A DNA stretch of 64,000 nucleotides from contig NC_133185.1 in assembly GCF_049306965.1 (NCBI RefSeq), positions 41,132,001-41,196,000 on the forward strand, read 5' to 3'. The notes under the pieces were generated by a model. The model ran no database searches and had not been told where the DNA came from. It was given only the letters and a program-made list of their open reading frames with translations. The stretch is from Danio rerio. Lineage: Eukaryota > Chordata > Actinopteri > Cypriniformes > Danionidae. The position numbers were made by a program, and so were the translations under genes. Each line of letters begins with the position of its first letter. Within the stretch, counting starts at the first letter, position 1. Shown in pieces: positions 33,426 through 45,376 of this stretch.

Positions 33426-33814
33426 AAAACACTAGACACTACCCCCACCACCCATGTCATCAGTTATATCCACGTCAAGGGCGGCGTCAGCGTCACTACC
33501 CTCACCACCCGCGCCCTCAGTTATATCCGCGTCTAGGGCGGCAGAATAGAGAGAGCGGCATCCGCGACAGCTCCCTCAACCCCCACTGTCACTTTAAGGA
33601 TTGAGGGCGGCATAACCGTCCTTTGCCTAGAGCGGCAGTTCAGCTTGCTACGGCCCTGGATATGGTGATAAAGGAACGAAGGAGACCAGACACAGGGGAG
33701 ACTGTGATGACCAGACATGGAACAAAGAGAAGCCACACTACGGAGGAGAGATGCAGACACTGTGGATCACAGGAGAAAACCAGGTAAGTAAAGCAACTAG
33801 TATTGATACACTGA

Positions 33815-34225
33815 CCATTTCAAGAGTTCACTCTTAGCTGATGATTGATTATAAAGCTTGATTGGCATGCTGTCCCGGGAGAGAGCCCTGAGCTCATAAG
33901 ATCCTCGAGCTCGGGGCTCCCTCCCGTTTAAAAGGCGAGAGGGGAGTTTGACCTCAAAGATCTTGAGAACTCCCCTGCTGTAGTAGCTAATAAACAGATA
34001 GTGATTGCTCTTAAGAGAAACCTACCTATTAGGAGCATGTCTATAGTGCTGATTTGGATTAGTCAATTAACTTAAGTTGCATGTTTTTGGACGGTAAGAT
34101 GAAATCGGGGAACCCGGGGGAAACCTACGTGAGCATGGGGAGAACATGTAAACTCCGCACAGAAACGTCAGCTGGCTTGGTAAGGACTAGAACTAGTGAC
34201 ATTCTTGCTGTGAGGCAAGCAATAT
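33815..34225 (-). mobile_element. Repeat family CF (TTCAAGAG ends, SINE-like core), copy 1
   Basis: Starts 'ttcaagagttcactcttagc', then 'ttgattggcatgctgtcccg', a 'gagctcggggctccctcccg' block and, on the minus strand, a DANA-like SINE body. The body near 34083-34205 includes 'aacatgtaaactccgcacag' and the complement of a B-box region. Other copies: 41930-42530 (minus), 50888-51242 (plus) and 58918-59450 (plus). Class unknown. Confidence 0.6.
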
Positions 34226-34879
34226 TTAAAAAAAACATTACACATAATGAAATGTTTAATAAATTATTAAGACATAGTCACTGTAAAACTGAGTAAATTC
34301 ATTTTCCTTTTGTGGTGAACTGTCCCTTTAAAGGACTTGTTGACAATACAATAAAACCTCTGTTATTTACTCCATCTTGGCTCATTTCCATCTGATCTTT
34401 GGAACTCAAATGAAGTTATTCTAATCAATCTGAGAGATTTCTGTCCATACGCTGGATGTCGTTTTATGCAAAACCTGAGATTTGCTTAAAATCTTCAAAT
34501 GAAAGACACTTCAGTATTTTAATAAAGCAAAAAATCCATATGAATTAAGTGGTTTACTCCAAGTCCTCTGAAGAGACATAATTGCTTTATGAGATGAACA
34601 GCAGGTTTTTCTGCAAGAATGAGGTCTTGGTTGAGATTCTGTTTATTTTCAAGAATCAAAATCATGTTTAATCAAATTAAATCTGTTCATGATATAAATT
34701 AATTTTGTCTCTTCAGAACACAATTATAAATGACTTAAACCTCAAATTAGCTTCATATGTTAAATTAATACATGAAACATATGCGAAAAGTGTCTGAGAA
34801 AGATGAGAGAATGTTGACAGAATCTCAAGTGTTCAAGTTTTTATTTACCTGCCTGTTTAGGCATTATTTCATTGTTTTC
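34226..34879. other. Intergenic DNA with no recognised gene
   Basis: Nothing supported. The sequence at 34550-34690 resembles common zebrafish repeat flanks, but no termini were identified. Confidence 0.3.
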
Positions 34880-36440
34880 AGAGAACATACCCAGAAAAGA
34901 GATTCTCAAAATACCTCAAAACTTGTGATTCTGATGCTGGCCAAGACATTTGCAGGTGTCCATATGTGCTGATGGAATCAGTTCAAGTCTTAAAGAAACA
35001 CTCCATTTTTGGGAGGAAACCGGCACATTTTACGTTTAATTTTACAATTACTCATTTTACTGTGACTCCCCTACATTTAAACCAACCCAGGCTCACTGCG
35101 GATATGTACCTAGGTCTACATTTCTGGGGAGAGTAACCTGAGGTACGTCTCCTCACAGTTTTTGCTTTTGCAAATCCGCCAGGGGACACTTTGTACACTT
35201 TTTTGATGATCTCAAATCTCTCATACATTTTCTTCTTGTGTAAATCCACCAGAGGGCACAATATACACTTCAGCGAACAGGCCAGCTTGCTGTCGACTGA
35301 CAGATTTACCCACCGACCCATCTCCTTCCCTAAACCCAACTGATCCCAAACTTTTTCAAGAGCAATCTAGAAACAGAAACGCCATCACAGATGTGTGATT
35401 TCAGCACATTTTTAACCTGTTGTTTATTTATTTCTTCATTTTTTGTTTTGTTTTACCTGGTTTCTGGAACTGTTCTTTGACTCAATCCCTGTTATTGCGG
35501 TTAATTCCACTCCATATCTTAAGTCCGCCAAAGTATGTAGCGAGCCACTTGGCAAACTGATAACACTGGAAAAGTCGTCCATATGGAGGTTAGTGGTCAG
35601 CTGTTAGCGCTAAAAGCAACAAAAGCCGTTGGCGGTGTCATACCACCCTGTAGCATTCATTTTAAAGACTAAATGCAGCCACACTTACCTCTGGCTACAT
35701 AATTGGCGCTCTCCAGAAATGTAGATAGGGGTGCATATCCACAATGAAGCTGTGTTGAGTTGAGTTTTACTAATTTTTACTCCATTTAGCCGATCTCACT
35801 TTTAGCTTAGCTTAGCATAAATCATTGAATCGGATTAGACCATTAGCATCTCTCTCAAAAATTTCAAAAAGAATTTCGATATTCTTCTATTTTATGCTTT
35901 TCCAGTTACATCATGTTTTAAGACCAATGAAAAATAAAAAGTTGCTATTTTCTAGGCCGATAAGGCTTGAAACTTTGCTGCTAATCTATTATGCCAGAAT
36001 GAGAGTATTCCCACACATATCAGTCTAGATAATAAAATAAAATAATAATAATACATTCCTATCCCCTGTTTGTTGTGATGATGATGTAACTAGAGAATAT
36101 TAAAGCTTAAAATACAAAAAAAATATATATATATATTTTTTGAAACTTGTAAAAGAGATGCCAATGGTCTAATCCAATTTAAAGACTTATGCTAAGCTAA
36201 GCTAAAAGTATTTATGTTCAACCTGGAGATCTGCTGAATGGATTGAAAAATAATATTAGTCAACTGCTTAACTGTAGAAGAGTCGTAAAATTGGAGTGGA
36301 TTGTTTCTTTAAGACCTGAACTGATTCCATCAGCACATATGGACACCTGCAGAATTCTTGGCCAACATCAGAATCACAAGTTTTAAGGTATTTTGAGAAT
36401 CCCCCTTTCTGGGATTGTTCTCTGAAGTCGCTATTTTCCA
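34880..36440. mobile_element. Long-arm foldback element split by R700 copy C
   Basis: The sequence at 34880-35010 ('agagattctcaaaatacctc'...'tgtccatatgtgctgatgga') is the inverse of 36290-36425 ('tccatcagcacatatggaca'...'ttttgagaatccccctttct'). A second inner pair is 35795-35880 ('agcttagcttagcataaatc', 'ggattagaccattagcatct') with 36130-36215. Together they make one element with arms of several hundred bases and a central AT-rich loop (about 35980-36130). The left arm is interrupted by 35092-35757. Confidence 0.7.
35092..35757 (-). mobile_element. Repeat family R700, copy C
   Basis: Reverse orientation. It starts near 'ggtctacatttctggggaga' and ends 'tctccagaaatgtagatagg' + 'tccacaatgaagctgtgttg'. 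It contains the complement of the 'ttgggtttagggaagga' landmark (about 35322-35342). It lies inside the foldback's left arm, so it is the younger of the two. Confidence 0.65.
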
Positions 36441-37179
36441 GGCTAATGTGGCTAAAAGAGCTCCTGCCAGACCTGCAGATCAACTGAATGATTTCATAAA
36501 TGATAAAACAACTGTTTAACCCAGTTGGAAAATTTGTGTTTCTTTAAAAAAAAAAAAAGAGCAAAAAATACTTAATGCCTCAGCAGGCGACCCTTCTTTC
36601 CCACCCTGGTTTTATCTTGCAGACATATTAATCGCACATGACCTTCTCCAGACCTCAGTCTCTCTGCATCTCAGACGAGTTCACTCTCCGTGTGTAAAGA
36701 ATTAGGCCTCTGACTCAGAGTCCATTGCCCCTGCAAGCCTGACTGAAATTCGAAATGACTTTGTCCAATTCACTGGCTTTCTAAAATTGAGGAAACAGTC
36801 AAATATTTATGCCAACCGCAGCAAAAAAAAGAGAAGAAAACGAGCAAAGGATAAAGAATGAAACCCGTTGAAATAGGCTATTTTCTTTAATAATGGCGAA
36901 CTGTAGCCTTTGTGCTCTTCTGGTTTTGTGCCAGCTCATTCTCTATAGTGCTGGGACAGCCAGTCATTATGAATCTATATTATCTCTCATGCACCAGGAA
37001 CACATTAGCATAGTGCCGGCCAAGCAACTAGACCTATATTCAGTAGAAGTTTTTCAGAAGTTAACATTCAAGAACTCATGTGATTTCAACGCACATTTTT
37101 AGCTGTATCTCTTTTAATACATTTTAAAAAATAATAAATTTAATACATTTGAAGCACAATAATCATAATTTAGAAATGT
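36441..37179. other. Intergenic DNA with no recognised gene
   Basis: A 69-codon frame at 36893-37102 begins with a hydrophobic, signal-like MANCSLCALLVLCQLILYSA, but lacks any known domain and has no homologous feature nearby. Probably chance. Confidence 0.3.
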
Positions 37180-37660
37180 AAATTAAAATGTGCATCTGTT
37201 TATATGGTAAAACATGTCTTTTTCACAAAGAAGGTTCATACAGATTCCCAAAGCAGATTCTGTTAAGATCAGGGTCTGGTTAATGTGAGTGTGGACTTTG
37301 GGGTTTTACGATGTGGTCACGTGTTGATTGGTCAGTTTGTATGTCACAGTATTTGGGCTTTAGTCACATGGTCAAGAAAGAGACAAAATAGGTGGTAAAC
37401 TTTGCACTGGTTTCTTTTCCTGCTCTGCTCCTCTCCTGTTCTGGAGTCTATCTTCTGACTCAATTGCTATCAGGCTCTCGTTGGGGCCGACTCTCTGTTC
37501 TTTCTCTCTCTCTCTCTCTCCCTCCCCCTGTCTCTCCCTCTCTCTCTCTCTCAGGTGACTTTATTTAGTATAATTGTCAAGAAATAATTTTATTTTCACC
37601 ATCATACTGATAACTTCAATCAGCAGAACCACAGTTCGAACCGCTGTAGTTAAAATCCCT
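37180..37660 (-). repeat. OR-flank block E, inverted copy
   Basis: The reverse complement matches about 50150-50880 closely. It shares 'gaccatgtgactaaagccca', 'ccaccta' + 'ttttgtctctttc' and 'aggagaggagcagagcagga'. A (TC)n microsatellite occupies 37501-37554. A forward copy, truncated, is at 39030-39706. Confidence 0.75.
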
Positions 37661-37805
37661 TTATTACAATAATCTTCCTATTTGAGTACAAGGCTTTAAT
37701 AATAAAGACTGCATTTACTAGAATAACAAATTAGTTTCTTCACAAAATGCTAATAAATTTAATTTATTTAATTACATTTACCACTATCAGTCACATTTCA
37801 CTCAG

Positions 37806-38412
37806 CAAGTGCTATTCATGGCTGCTGTTCCCATGTAAATCCACTAGAGGCCGCTGCAGACTGACTAACTGACTGGCCAATCGACTGACCCACCCTCCGC
37901 CTTCCCTAAACCCATCCAATAGTGTTTTAAACAGCACCGATTAACCAGCGCCCACCCACTTTCCTAAAACCAACCACTAGTCTGTAGATAGTCAATAAAC
38001 AGTATTTTGTAAAGCAATATAGAAAAAGAAAAGCCCTCGCCTGATTTTTACCATGTTTTTCAGATTTTAACACATTCTCACCCTGTTATATACTTGTTTA
38101 TTTACTAGCTTGTTTTTGTTTTACCTAGCTTTCTGGAACCATTCTTAATTGGACTAAAACCCCTTCATAGTGGTCAACTCAGTTCTGTGTCTCAAGTCCA
38201 TCGACATACCTTGCAAGGCCCTGTGCAAACGGGTAACAGCAAAAAAGCTGCCATACTGAGGCCAGCGGTCAGCTGGTAAGCGTGAGAAGGAACAGCACCA
38301 TACCACCCTCTAGCATTAGTTTCATAGAAGAAATGCAGCAATACGTACTGCACTTTTGGCTACATAATTTGCAATCTCCAGAAATGTATATAGGGTTACA
38401 TTTTCGGATGCC
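37806..38412 (-). mobile_element. Repeat family R700, copy D
   Basis: Reverse orientation. The complement of the 'aacaacag...ggcctctagtggattt' region starts near 37806, and the outer end is 'ctccagaaatgtatataggg' + 'ttacattttcgga' (about 38374-38408). The end expected on the left is missing. Confidence 0.65.
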
Positions 38413-38687
38413 AGTTGACAAAACAATAGTTTCATTGGCAATAATGTGTTTTGACAGATATTGTAATGTCGGATTACTGTCTAAATAAAGCTTCTGTCAA
38501 AGGAAATCCAGCGGAGACACAACAGCAGACGATGATACATTTGATGCAACACATCATTAATAGTCATCTGATTTTTTATTTCGCCATGCTTTACTTCAGC
38601 CAACTCAATCAAAATAGAGATAAACTCATCGCTATCAGATGAAAAGGAAATCAAATTAAAACCTAGGATTGACCTCAGTCCAACAAA

Positions 38688-38905
38688 CTAAACTCTTTTT
38701 TTCTCGTTTGTTTTCATGTAAGTCATGAGAGGGTAAAGACATCTCTCTGGGTTTGGAGAGATCAATTAGAGTGTCTCACCCTGAGATGATCATTGTTGTG
38801 TTTATGTTGTGTCTCTTCTAAGGTCATTATCACTTATGAGAGCAGCCTGGGGCTCATTAGGGCAGATCATTCACACTCACTAGGTATAATTTGTTTCTGT
38901 CATGG
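38688..38905 (+). repeat. OR-flank block D, copy 1
   Basis: Shares 'gagatgatcattgttgtgtt' + 'tatgttgtgtctc', 'aaggtcattatcactta' and 'gagagcagcctggggctcat' with copies at 40975-41215 and 48865-49115. Non-coding. Function unknown. Confidence 0.75.
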
Positions 38906-39029
38906 ACTTGCCCTAATAAGACAAACAAATTAGCTACATTAATACTGTCACTATTTGGTGCAAATGAGGTTGTTTAGGGAGTCATTAGAATGTGGTATTC
39001 AATTGCGGATTGAGGGTTCAGTCACTTTA

Positions 39030-39706
39030 GAAAAAGATTAGAAGTGAAGATATGAAGGAGATATGAAGAAGACATAAATATATAAACAGCCTGGACCAAT
39101 ATATATTTACAAAAAGCAGGTGTAAGAATGGGTTTAACTACATCGGTTTGAACTACAGTTCTGCCGAATGGCTTAAAAAGTATCATTATGATGGTGAAAA
39201 GCTGTACATTCCTAGTCAATTCTTCTACAATTCTTCTCCTATAGTCATTCTTCTACAGTTTTATACCTATAATAACCTATTTATATATACCTATTTATAA
39301 CTGAAATAAGGGCAGTTTTAGTGGCTAAAATGTGAGAGAGCATTGCTATTATGCGATTGTATTGTATTGCAATATGGAACAATGAAGTGTCCAAGCTAAA
39401 TTCACAAAATACTTGTAAATAACACTGAATAGTAACAAAATAACTGTATATAATTATAAAACATGAAACAATAATAACATATGATATTAATTTTACCCTA
39501 TCTTAAATGTAAAATAAAGTTACCTGAAAGAGAGTTGGGCCAAATAGCAGTAGAGCCAGAGAAGAAAGAAATACTCCAGAGCAGAAAAGAGACAGATCTA
39601 AATTTTCTATTTACTTTTGTCCCTTCATTCACTATATAAACAGAGCCTAAATACTGAGACATTCAAACCAATGAAGCATCAATATGTGACCACATCAACC
39701 CAGGCT
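39030..39706 (+). repeat. OR-flank block E, copy 1 (truncated)
   Basis: Matches 50150-50770: 'gaactacagttctgccga', 'attgtattgtattgcaatat' + 'ggaacaat', 'atgtaaaataaagttacc', 'agagccagagaagaaaga'. It ends abruptly at a 5' stub of the R700 repeat ('aacccaggctcattctgaaa', 39705). In copies 1 and 3 block E follows block D downstream. Confidence 0.72.
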
Positions 39707-40205
39707 CATTCTGAAAAAATACCCCTATAAAGTGGTACCTCGTTTATCACAGGAGTTACATTCTAAAAATAACCTGCAATGGGTGAAATCTGCAAAGTAG
39801 TCAGCTTTACTTTTTACAATTATTATAGATGTTTTAAGTCTGTAAAACCACTCACTACTCACTTTATACACTCTTCTCAGACAGGCATTACTATTTTCAC
39901 ACTTTTCTTTCTAGTTTAAACACTCTCAAAGTTCAAACATCCATATAAAAATAGGTCCAGTATTATAGAATGAGACCAAAGATCAAAACTTGTTGTCAGG
40001 CACAAGCATTCATCGCTGTCAGCAAAAGGTTCATAAAGCTTTTTTGCTTTTGTCCGAATAATGTTGGCATCCAGCGGTCACTGATTCACAAAGCGAAAGT
40101 AGACTCCATCTTTAAGGACAGGCATATCATGCTATTTAAAATGAAATTATTCAGATGTCGCTCTGTGGCAATGCAGAAATATGAACAGGGTCCTGAGTCA
40201 TAGCT
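39707..40205 (+). mobile_element. R700 stub followed by an unassigned DNA-transposon-like repeat
   Basis: After the stub (to about 39727), 'aagtggtacctcgtttatca' and 'aatgggtgaaatctgcaaag' resemble a widespread vertebrate DNA-transposon family whose name I cannot fix. A 77-codon frame at 39970-40203 has no recognisable domain. Confidence 0.4.
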
Positions 40206-40974
40206 GGGTACCACAGACAGCCACTGACTTGCGGCTCTGATGTGCGTACCCTTGACGTAAACCTATGTTTACAATTCTAAAATGCATGGCGCTGCGTGCC
40301 GAGGTGCATCCGGTGTGATTTGCGAGTTTTACTGTTTAACGATTTAAACAGCCCCCAAAAAACAAAACATTCAGGTATTTAACTTTATCTTGATTAGATT
40401 TATGATTGCGATTCATGGCTGATTTTCTTCATGTCACGATGTCTCCAACTGATGACGTCACTTCATAGGAGGCCCCCTTGTCAAATCTGGGCCAGAAAGT
40501 AAAATGCACAGAAATGTAAAGTGCATAAAGAAAACATCATTGCAAACTCAAGGTTAACTGAAAAACAAATCAAAATGAGCAATGCAAATGACTCGAGAGG
40601 TTTTGTAAAGGCAGTACTGGAAAAAAATATTTAGCAAATTTTATATGTAAATGTTTTATATGTTTAATAAAAGTTGCAATTTTTTTTTTTTTTGCACTAC
40701 TTTATTTTTATTTGAAGTTCTTTATTTTTGTGTAAAAAATTCATTTTTATTTCTCAAAACTTAAGTGTCCTGATTGTTATATATTTTTTATTTTATTTTG
40801 TTTTAATTTGCATTATTTTACAAATGTTTTGCTCAATACTTTATTTTGTTTGCGAAACTTTTATGTTAGCATAAGTATATATGGCCCTAGATTGACTCCA
40901 TGCAATATGGACATATTTTTACTTACTTAATATAAACTGATCATTTATATTGAACAAATATGCTAAATCTAGGA
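40206..40974. other. Intergenic DNA with no recognised gene
   Basis: AT-rich with poly-T (40680-40692). Nothing supported. Confidence 0.3.
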
Positions 40975-41215
40975 TGACCTCAGATGACCTCTTAATTGCA
41001 GATGCATCAAATGAAAAGGAACTGTTTTCATGTTAGTCCTGAGAGTGTTGAGACATCTCTGAGTTTGGGGAGATCAATTATCTCACTCTGAGATGATCAT
41101 TGTTGTGTTTATGTTGTGTCTCTGCTAAGGTCATTATCACTTACCCTTGTGAGATGAGAGCAGCCTGGGGCTCATTAGGGCGGCTAAAAATAATTTACAC
41201 ACACCAGACATGATT
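40975..41215 (+). repeat. OR-flank block D, copy 2
   Basis: Same landmarks as copy 1, preceded by 'gatgacctcagatgacctct', which also has a counterpart before copy 3. No block E follows it. Confidence 0.75.
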
Positions 41216-41929
41216 TGTTTCTGTCTCAAGATTTGCTGACGCAACAGTTTTCAATTATGGGGTCTTAATTACAACAGTAAACACGACCATGTTATTTCAG
41301 CCACACTGATCACTAAAGAGAAACTTTACAGGCGCTGCTTTCTGTCTAAATCAAAGGAAATTGAAATGGTTCCCACAATAATGTGTTTAATTACTCACTA
41401 TATCCATACCTTAAATCAAGCATTGCTTTTTACGCATTGATTGAACAAGAAAAAATTTACTCAATCTAAAGTATGAAAAAATAACTTGTGTCCGCACTAA
41501 TTTGTTGTAAAACAAATATTTAAAATATGTATTCTAACTTGTTTGTGCTTTTGAATATTATTGATTTAGATAATGTTTTGGAATCTCATAATTCCAATAG
41601 AAAAGGGATCTGTATTTTTTTTTTATTATTTCATTTAGGACCTCTGTCATGTTCATGAATGTTCCCAATTTCATTTTAGCTATAGGGAATACTAACAATT
41701 CAAAGCTCTATATTTCTGAAACATTTAAATGTTACTTATGAAGAAGGATAAAAAAATAAACAATAAGGAAGATGAAAATGCCTTTACAAATATTGTAGGG
41801 ATGCGTTTTCCTGACCATACAAGACGCAGGAACTTTAAATAAAATATTTACTTACCCTTACTTATTCCCAGGGCCATTGATATCGAAGTTGATAGTAAGC
41901 TCCACCATATTAGTGTTTCGTAGCATGTA
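41216..41929. other. Intergenic DNA with no recognised gene
   Basis: No gene or repeat identified. Confidence 0.3.
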
Positions 41930-42530
41930 TTTACTTTTCAAAAGTTCACACTTAGCTAATGATTGATTATAAAGCTTGATTGGCATGCTGTCCCGGGAGA
42001 GAGCCCTGAGCTCATAAAATCCTAGAGCTCGGGGCTCCCTCCCGTTTGCAAGGTGAGAGGGGAGTTTGACCTCAGGTAGATCTCGAGAACTTTCCTGATG
42101 TAGTAGCTGGTGAACAGATAGTGATTGTTCTTAAGAGATAACTATTTATTAGGAGCATGTCTATGGTGTTGATTTGGATTAGTCAATTAACTTAAATTGC
42201 ATGTTTTTGGCAGTGGGAGGAAACGGGAACCCGGAGGGAACCCACGTGAGCACGGGGAGAACGTGTAAACTCCATAGAAATGTTGGCTGGCATAAGGACT
42301 AGAACTAGTGACGTTCTTGCTGTAAGGCAACAGTGCTAACCATTGGGCCACCGTGCCACCCATCTAGGAAAGGAGTAGGAGTGGAAGGAGGATTTTTCAA
42401 AATGAAGATGGCTGTTTTATGAAACTCTGGTTATTTATAGTGGCTTAGGAATCGTCTGAGTGGTAAATTACAAATTGAATAGTGCGGGACCAGCCGCAAG
42501 CAATCACAAGCACGTGATCCTCTCGAAAGG
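41930..42530 (-). mobile_element. Repeat family CF, copy 2 (most complete)
   Basis: Starts 'ttttcaaaagttcacactta' and ends with the complement of 'cctttcgagaggatcacgtg' near 42514-42530. It has the SINE-like middle (B-box complement, 'gggccaccgtgccaccc' at about 42344) between the two GC-rich blocks. Used to define the family's limits. Confidence 0.6.
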
Positions 42531-42779
42531 AGTTTATAGATAAACTTTACTTAGTTTTGTAGTTCCGGCCCAAACAAATATTTGTTGCATTTTTTAATCG
42601 TTTAAGCTCATTTGATCGACTATACACAATCTTTAATCTATGTTTGATGTTTCATTGTTGAGTTAAACATTTTTGAAGGGTCTCTGACACATTGTGTTTA
42701 TTATTAAACTTTGTTTTGTTAATTAACAGTATTTTTATTTAGTTTTTGTTATGTTCATTATTTAATATAGGCTCCCTCA

Positions 42780-43065
42780 AAACACACAGGCACACACTAG
42801 ATTGACTGGGGGGCGTGGGGGATAGCGAGATTGACTGGGGGGCGTGGGGGATAGCGGGGCGTTGGATAGCGAAGGGGTGTCGCGGATGGAAGTTACGAGC
42901 CAGGGTGGGGGTTGGTTGTCGCGGACAAAAGTGAAGAGAGTTGGGGAGTCGCGGATCAAAGTGAAAGTTAACAGTGGACGGGGGAGGAGGGCTGTGAGGC
43001 GGTGGATCAGTGCCAGTGCCGCATCAGATTTCACGGATCCGGCGTGTTCCGGCACAAATTAAGCC
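42780..43065. repeat. G-rich tandem segment
   Basis: A duplicated 'gattgactggggggcgtggg' unit at 42809 and 42829 is followed by 'tcgcgga'-containing units. It is strongly G-skewed on the plus strand. Open frames on both strands are Pro/Gly-rich by-products. It may be the end of a DNA transposon ('ggcacaaattaagccctg' at 43050), but no partner end was found. Confidence 0.45.
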
Positions 43066-43997
43066 CTGATGATTACAGAACTCAAAACCAACAATGAAGA
43101 CGTAGATTGGAATAATATTTTAAGTGAATTAGGAGATATAATCCACTACTTCGTTAATGATGTTTTAAGGAGATTGGTATATGAAATAGAATTTAAAAGC
43201 AGCCTTACATGGGTAAATATGTCACTTTTGACCCACACTCCTGACCAGTAGGTGGCAGAAAATAACTCCAAATTTGTATATCAACCGTCAATAAAAAGGA
43301 AAATGAAGTCAACGTTATTCCTTGTATGCACTGTATATTGCTTAAATATATTATGGATATATTTTGAATATATTTCCTTTGTTATGTTTTTAACATCTGT
43401 GAATTGTAGCTCTGACATGGCCGTGAGGGATAGAAATGACTGAAAAACAGCTGCGAGTGAAGTATATTGATCGCAATGTTTAGATTGCGAATACATCTTG
43501 GTTTTGTTCTGTTGATTTGTAATATTAAATATCTGTAGCTTGAAACAGATGGAAAAATGATTGCTATTATATGACTACTATGGCGAGGGCTTTAACAAAG
43601 CAGTGCTCATAATATATATAATATCAAGCAAAAAAAATTGAAACAGACAGCTGGAAAACATTACCGGCTTCGTATTCTTGTATAAAATTAAATCTTTTAA
43701 GAGGTGTGTGGGTTATTGCAGTCTATTACTGAATGTGTCAGGAATATCGAAAACAAAACCAACTTAACTACCCTCCGTTAGCGCCCCTCGGAGAGCTTGA
43801 TCCACGGTGGCATTTCTCCCTTTGGGTTTAAGGTTTTGGAAATGAAAAAAAAATCTACCACCCTGTCTAATCTTTTATGATAGATTTGCACAATCCATAT
43901 GCTTTAGTTTGTTTCCCTTGCTTGAAAGATTGACAGGCCTCCTGCGCGTAGCTTGGGTTGCTAAGCCATGATTGGTGTGTGGCGGTTTTCGGGTGTG
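43066..43997. other. Intergenic DNA with no recognised gene
   Basis: Two short plus-strand frames (43069-43251, 43252-43443) show no domain. Confidence 0.3.
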
Positions 43998-45271
43998 GCT
44001 TAGCGCAGGGGTTTTCACATTTTTAGGACACACGCCCCAACAAGTTTCTCCAATTTCACTCACACCCCCCACCTCCGGCACCCCTCCCTCGAGCCAAAAT
44101 TATAATGCACACTCAAACATCATTCACATAGTACTTGCTGCATTTAAAGTGCATTTAAAGAATTTATTACATTGAAACAAAAACCTTACCTGATTCAGTG
44201 TGATGGCTGAGCCAGTTTCTGTGAGGACAACATGCTAATCTGTGGTCGGATTCCTGACACGACTAACCGTAAATCATCTTCCACTGTCAATAAGTGTGAG
44301 CCATAGCATACTTGCTCTTGATGTACGTACATACAGAAAATGCTGCTTCGCAAAGCCAAGTTCGCAAAGCCCTGACGGTGTGGTTGAGTCGTACATTGAG
44401 TATGTTTACATTGGCAACAATACGATTTCAATAGGATTAAGACAAAACTCTAGTTAAGAGTCACCATGTAAACAGCGATTTTTGATTACTTTCATCTGAT
44501 TAATACATAACTGAACTAAACAGAAATGGAATTAAGACGTGGAGTATGCAGATATTAGTGGCATTATTGAAGTAAACACCGCAATCAGTCTATTACTGTC
44601 ATGTAGGACTTTTCACCGCATTTTGTGAAAAGATCCACACACACGTCTGTCAGTAAAGGACCACACACACACATCACGAAATGCGGAAGTTTTTTTCTTT
44701 CCATTCGACGTACGGTATCAATAATTCACGTCTAACACCTCAGTTTGTCACGGGGGCATGAATGAAATGTTCATAAGTGAAAGTTAAACTGTCGAACTGC
44801 AGTTAAAGTCAACAAATATAAGATGAAACACCCAACCCAGATGAGACTCTGCAGGAAACTTGAATAGTCTGGTGACGCAACATTCAAAAAGCACTTCACG
44901 TAATTATATTATTGTCTTATTCAGATTAAGGCAGATAACTATTACTGATGTCCATGACGTTGTCAGTAGTCTTCAAAGGAAGTGAAAGATCCAGAAGGGC
45001 ATCCTGCTGATTTGATTCAGAGGGGCACTTTTTTTTGAGACGCTCACCAGTTTTACTTTCATTCATTCACCGCCATTAGTTTTAAAAATCACCCGCTCTG
45101 TTTTATTTGTATATATTTTACTGGAATGCATTAACTCTGCAGGTGCCTGATAGTTAGCTGTAGAGCTAACGTTAATCATATTATTCCCTCTAGTGAACGC
45201 ATAAGAATCGTCATCATAATTTACTCGAGTGCACTTCTCAATGTCACAGTTTGAAAACCCCTGGTTTAGCA
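43998..45271. mobile_element. Non-autonomous hAT (CAGGGGTTTTCA ends)
   Basis: Ends CAGGGGTTTTCACA (44006) and 'agtttgaaaacccctg' (ending 45263) are inverted. Flanks GCTTAGCG (43998-44005) and GTTTAGCA (45264-45271) agree at six of eight positions, consistent with an old 8-bp duplication. The interior has no transposase but shares its termini with the complete hAT at 53351-56059, so that element or a relative could have mobilised it. Confidence 0.75.
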
Positions 45272-45376
45272 AGGGGACAATTGCTGAGAACCAAATTGCC
45301 TCTTGAGGTCATTAAAGAGATAACAATTTAATCCAATTTTATTGTTGTTACAAAAATGAGCTCAAAAACAAGCAAA

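Larger units (their letters stand above)
31717..33665. mobile_element. hAT-like GC-rich element with 8-bp duplication, hosting a LINE
   Basis: GGATATGG occurs at 31717-31724 and 33658-33665, the 8-bp duplication expected for hAT. The ends CCAGGGCCGG and 'ctacggccct' are short inverted repeats. The non-LINE part (31725-31864, 33431-33657) is a GC-rich minisatellite of about 40 bp ('ccctcagttatatcc' + 'gtctagggcggcgtc'), in sharp contrast to the AT-rich surroundings. Confidence 0.7.

Noticed and set aside
33374-33604. 76-codon His/Pro/Arg-rich frame
   Set aside because: It translates the GC-rich 40-bp minisatellite of the hAT-like element.
36893-37102. Possible small secreted protein with a signal-like N-terminus
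   Set aside because: No downstream domain, no conserved copy and AT-rich 3' context; hydrophobic N-termini occur by chance in many short frames.
42777-43062. Overlapping Pro-rich and Gly/Arg-rich frames on opposite strands
   Set aside because: By-products of the G-skewed tandem segment, no domain on either strand.
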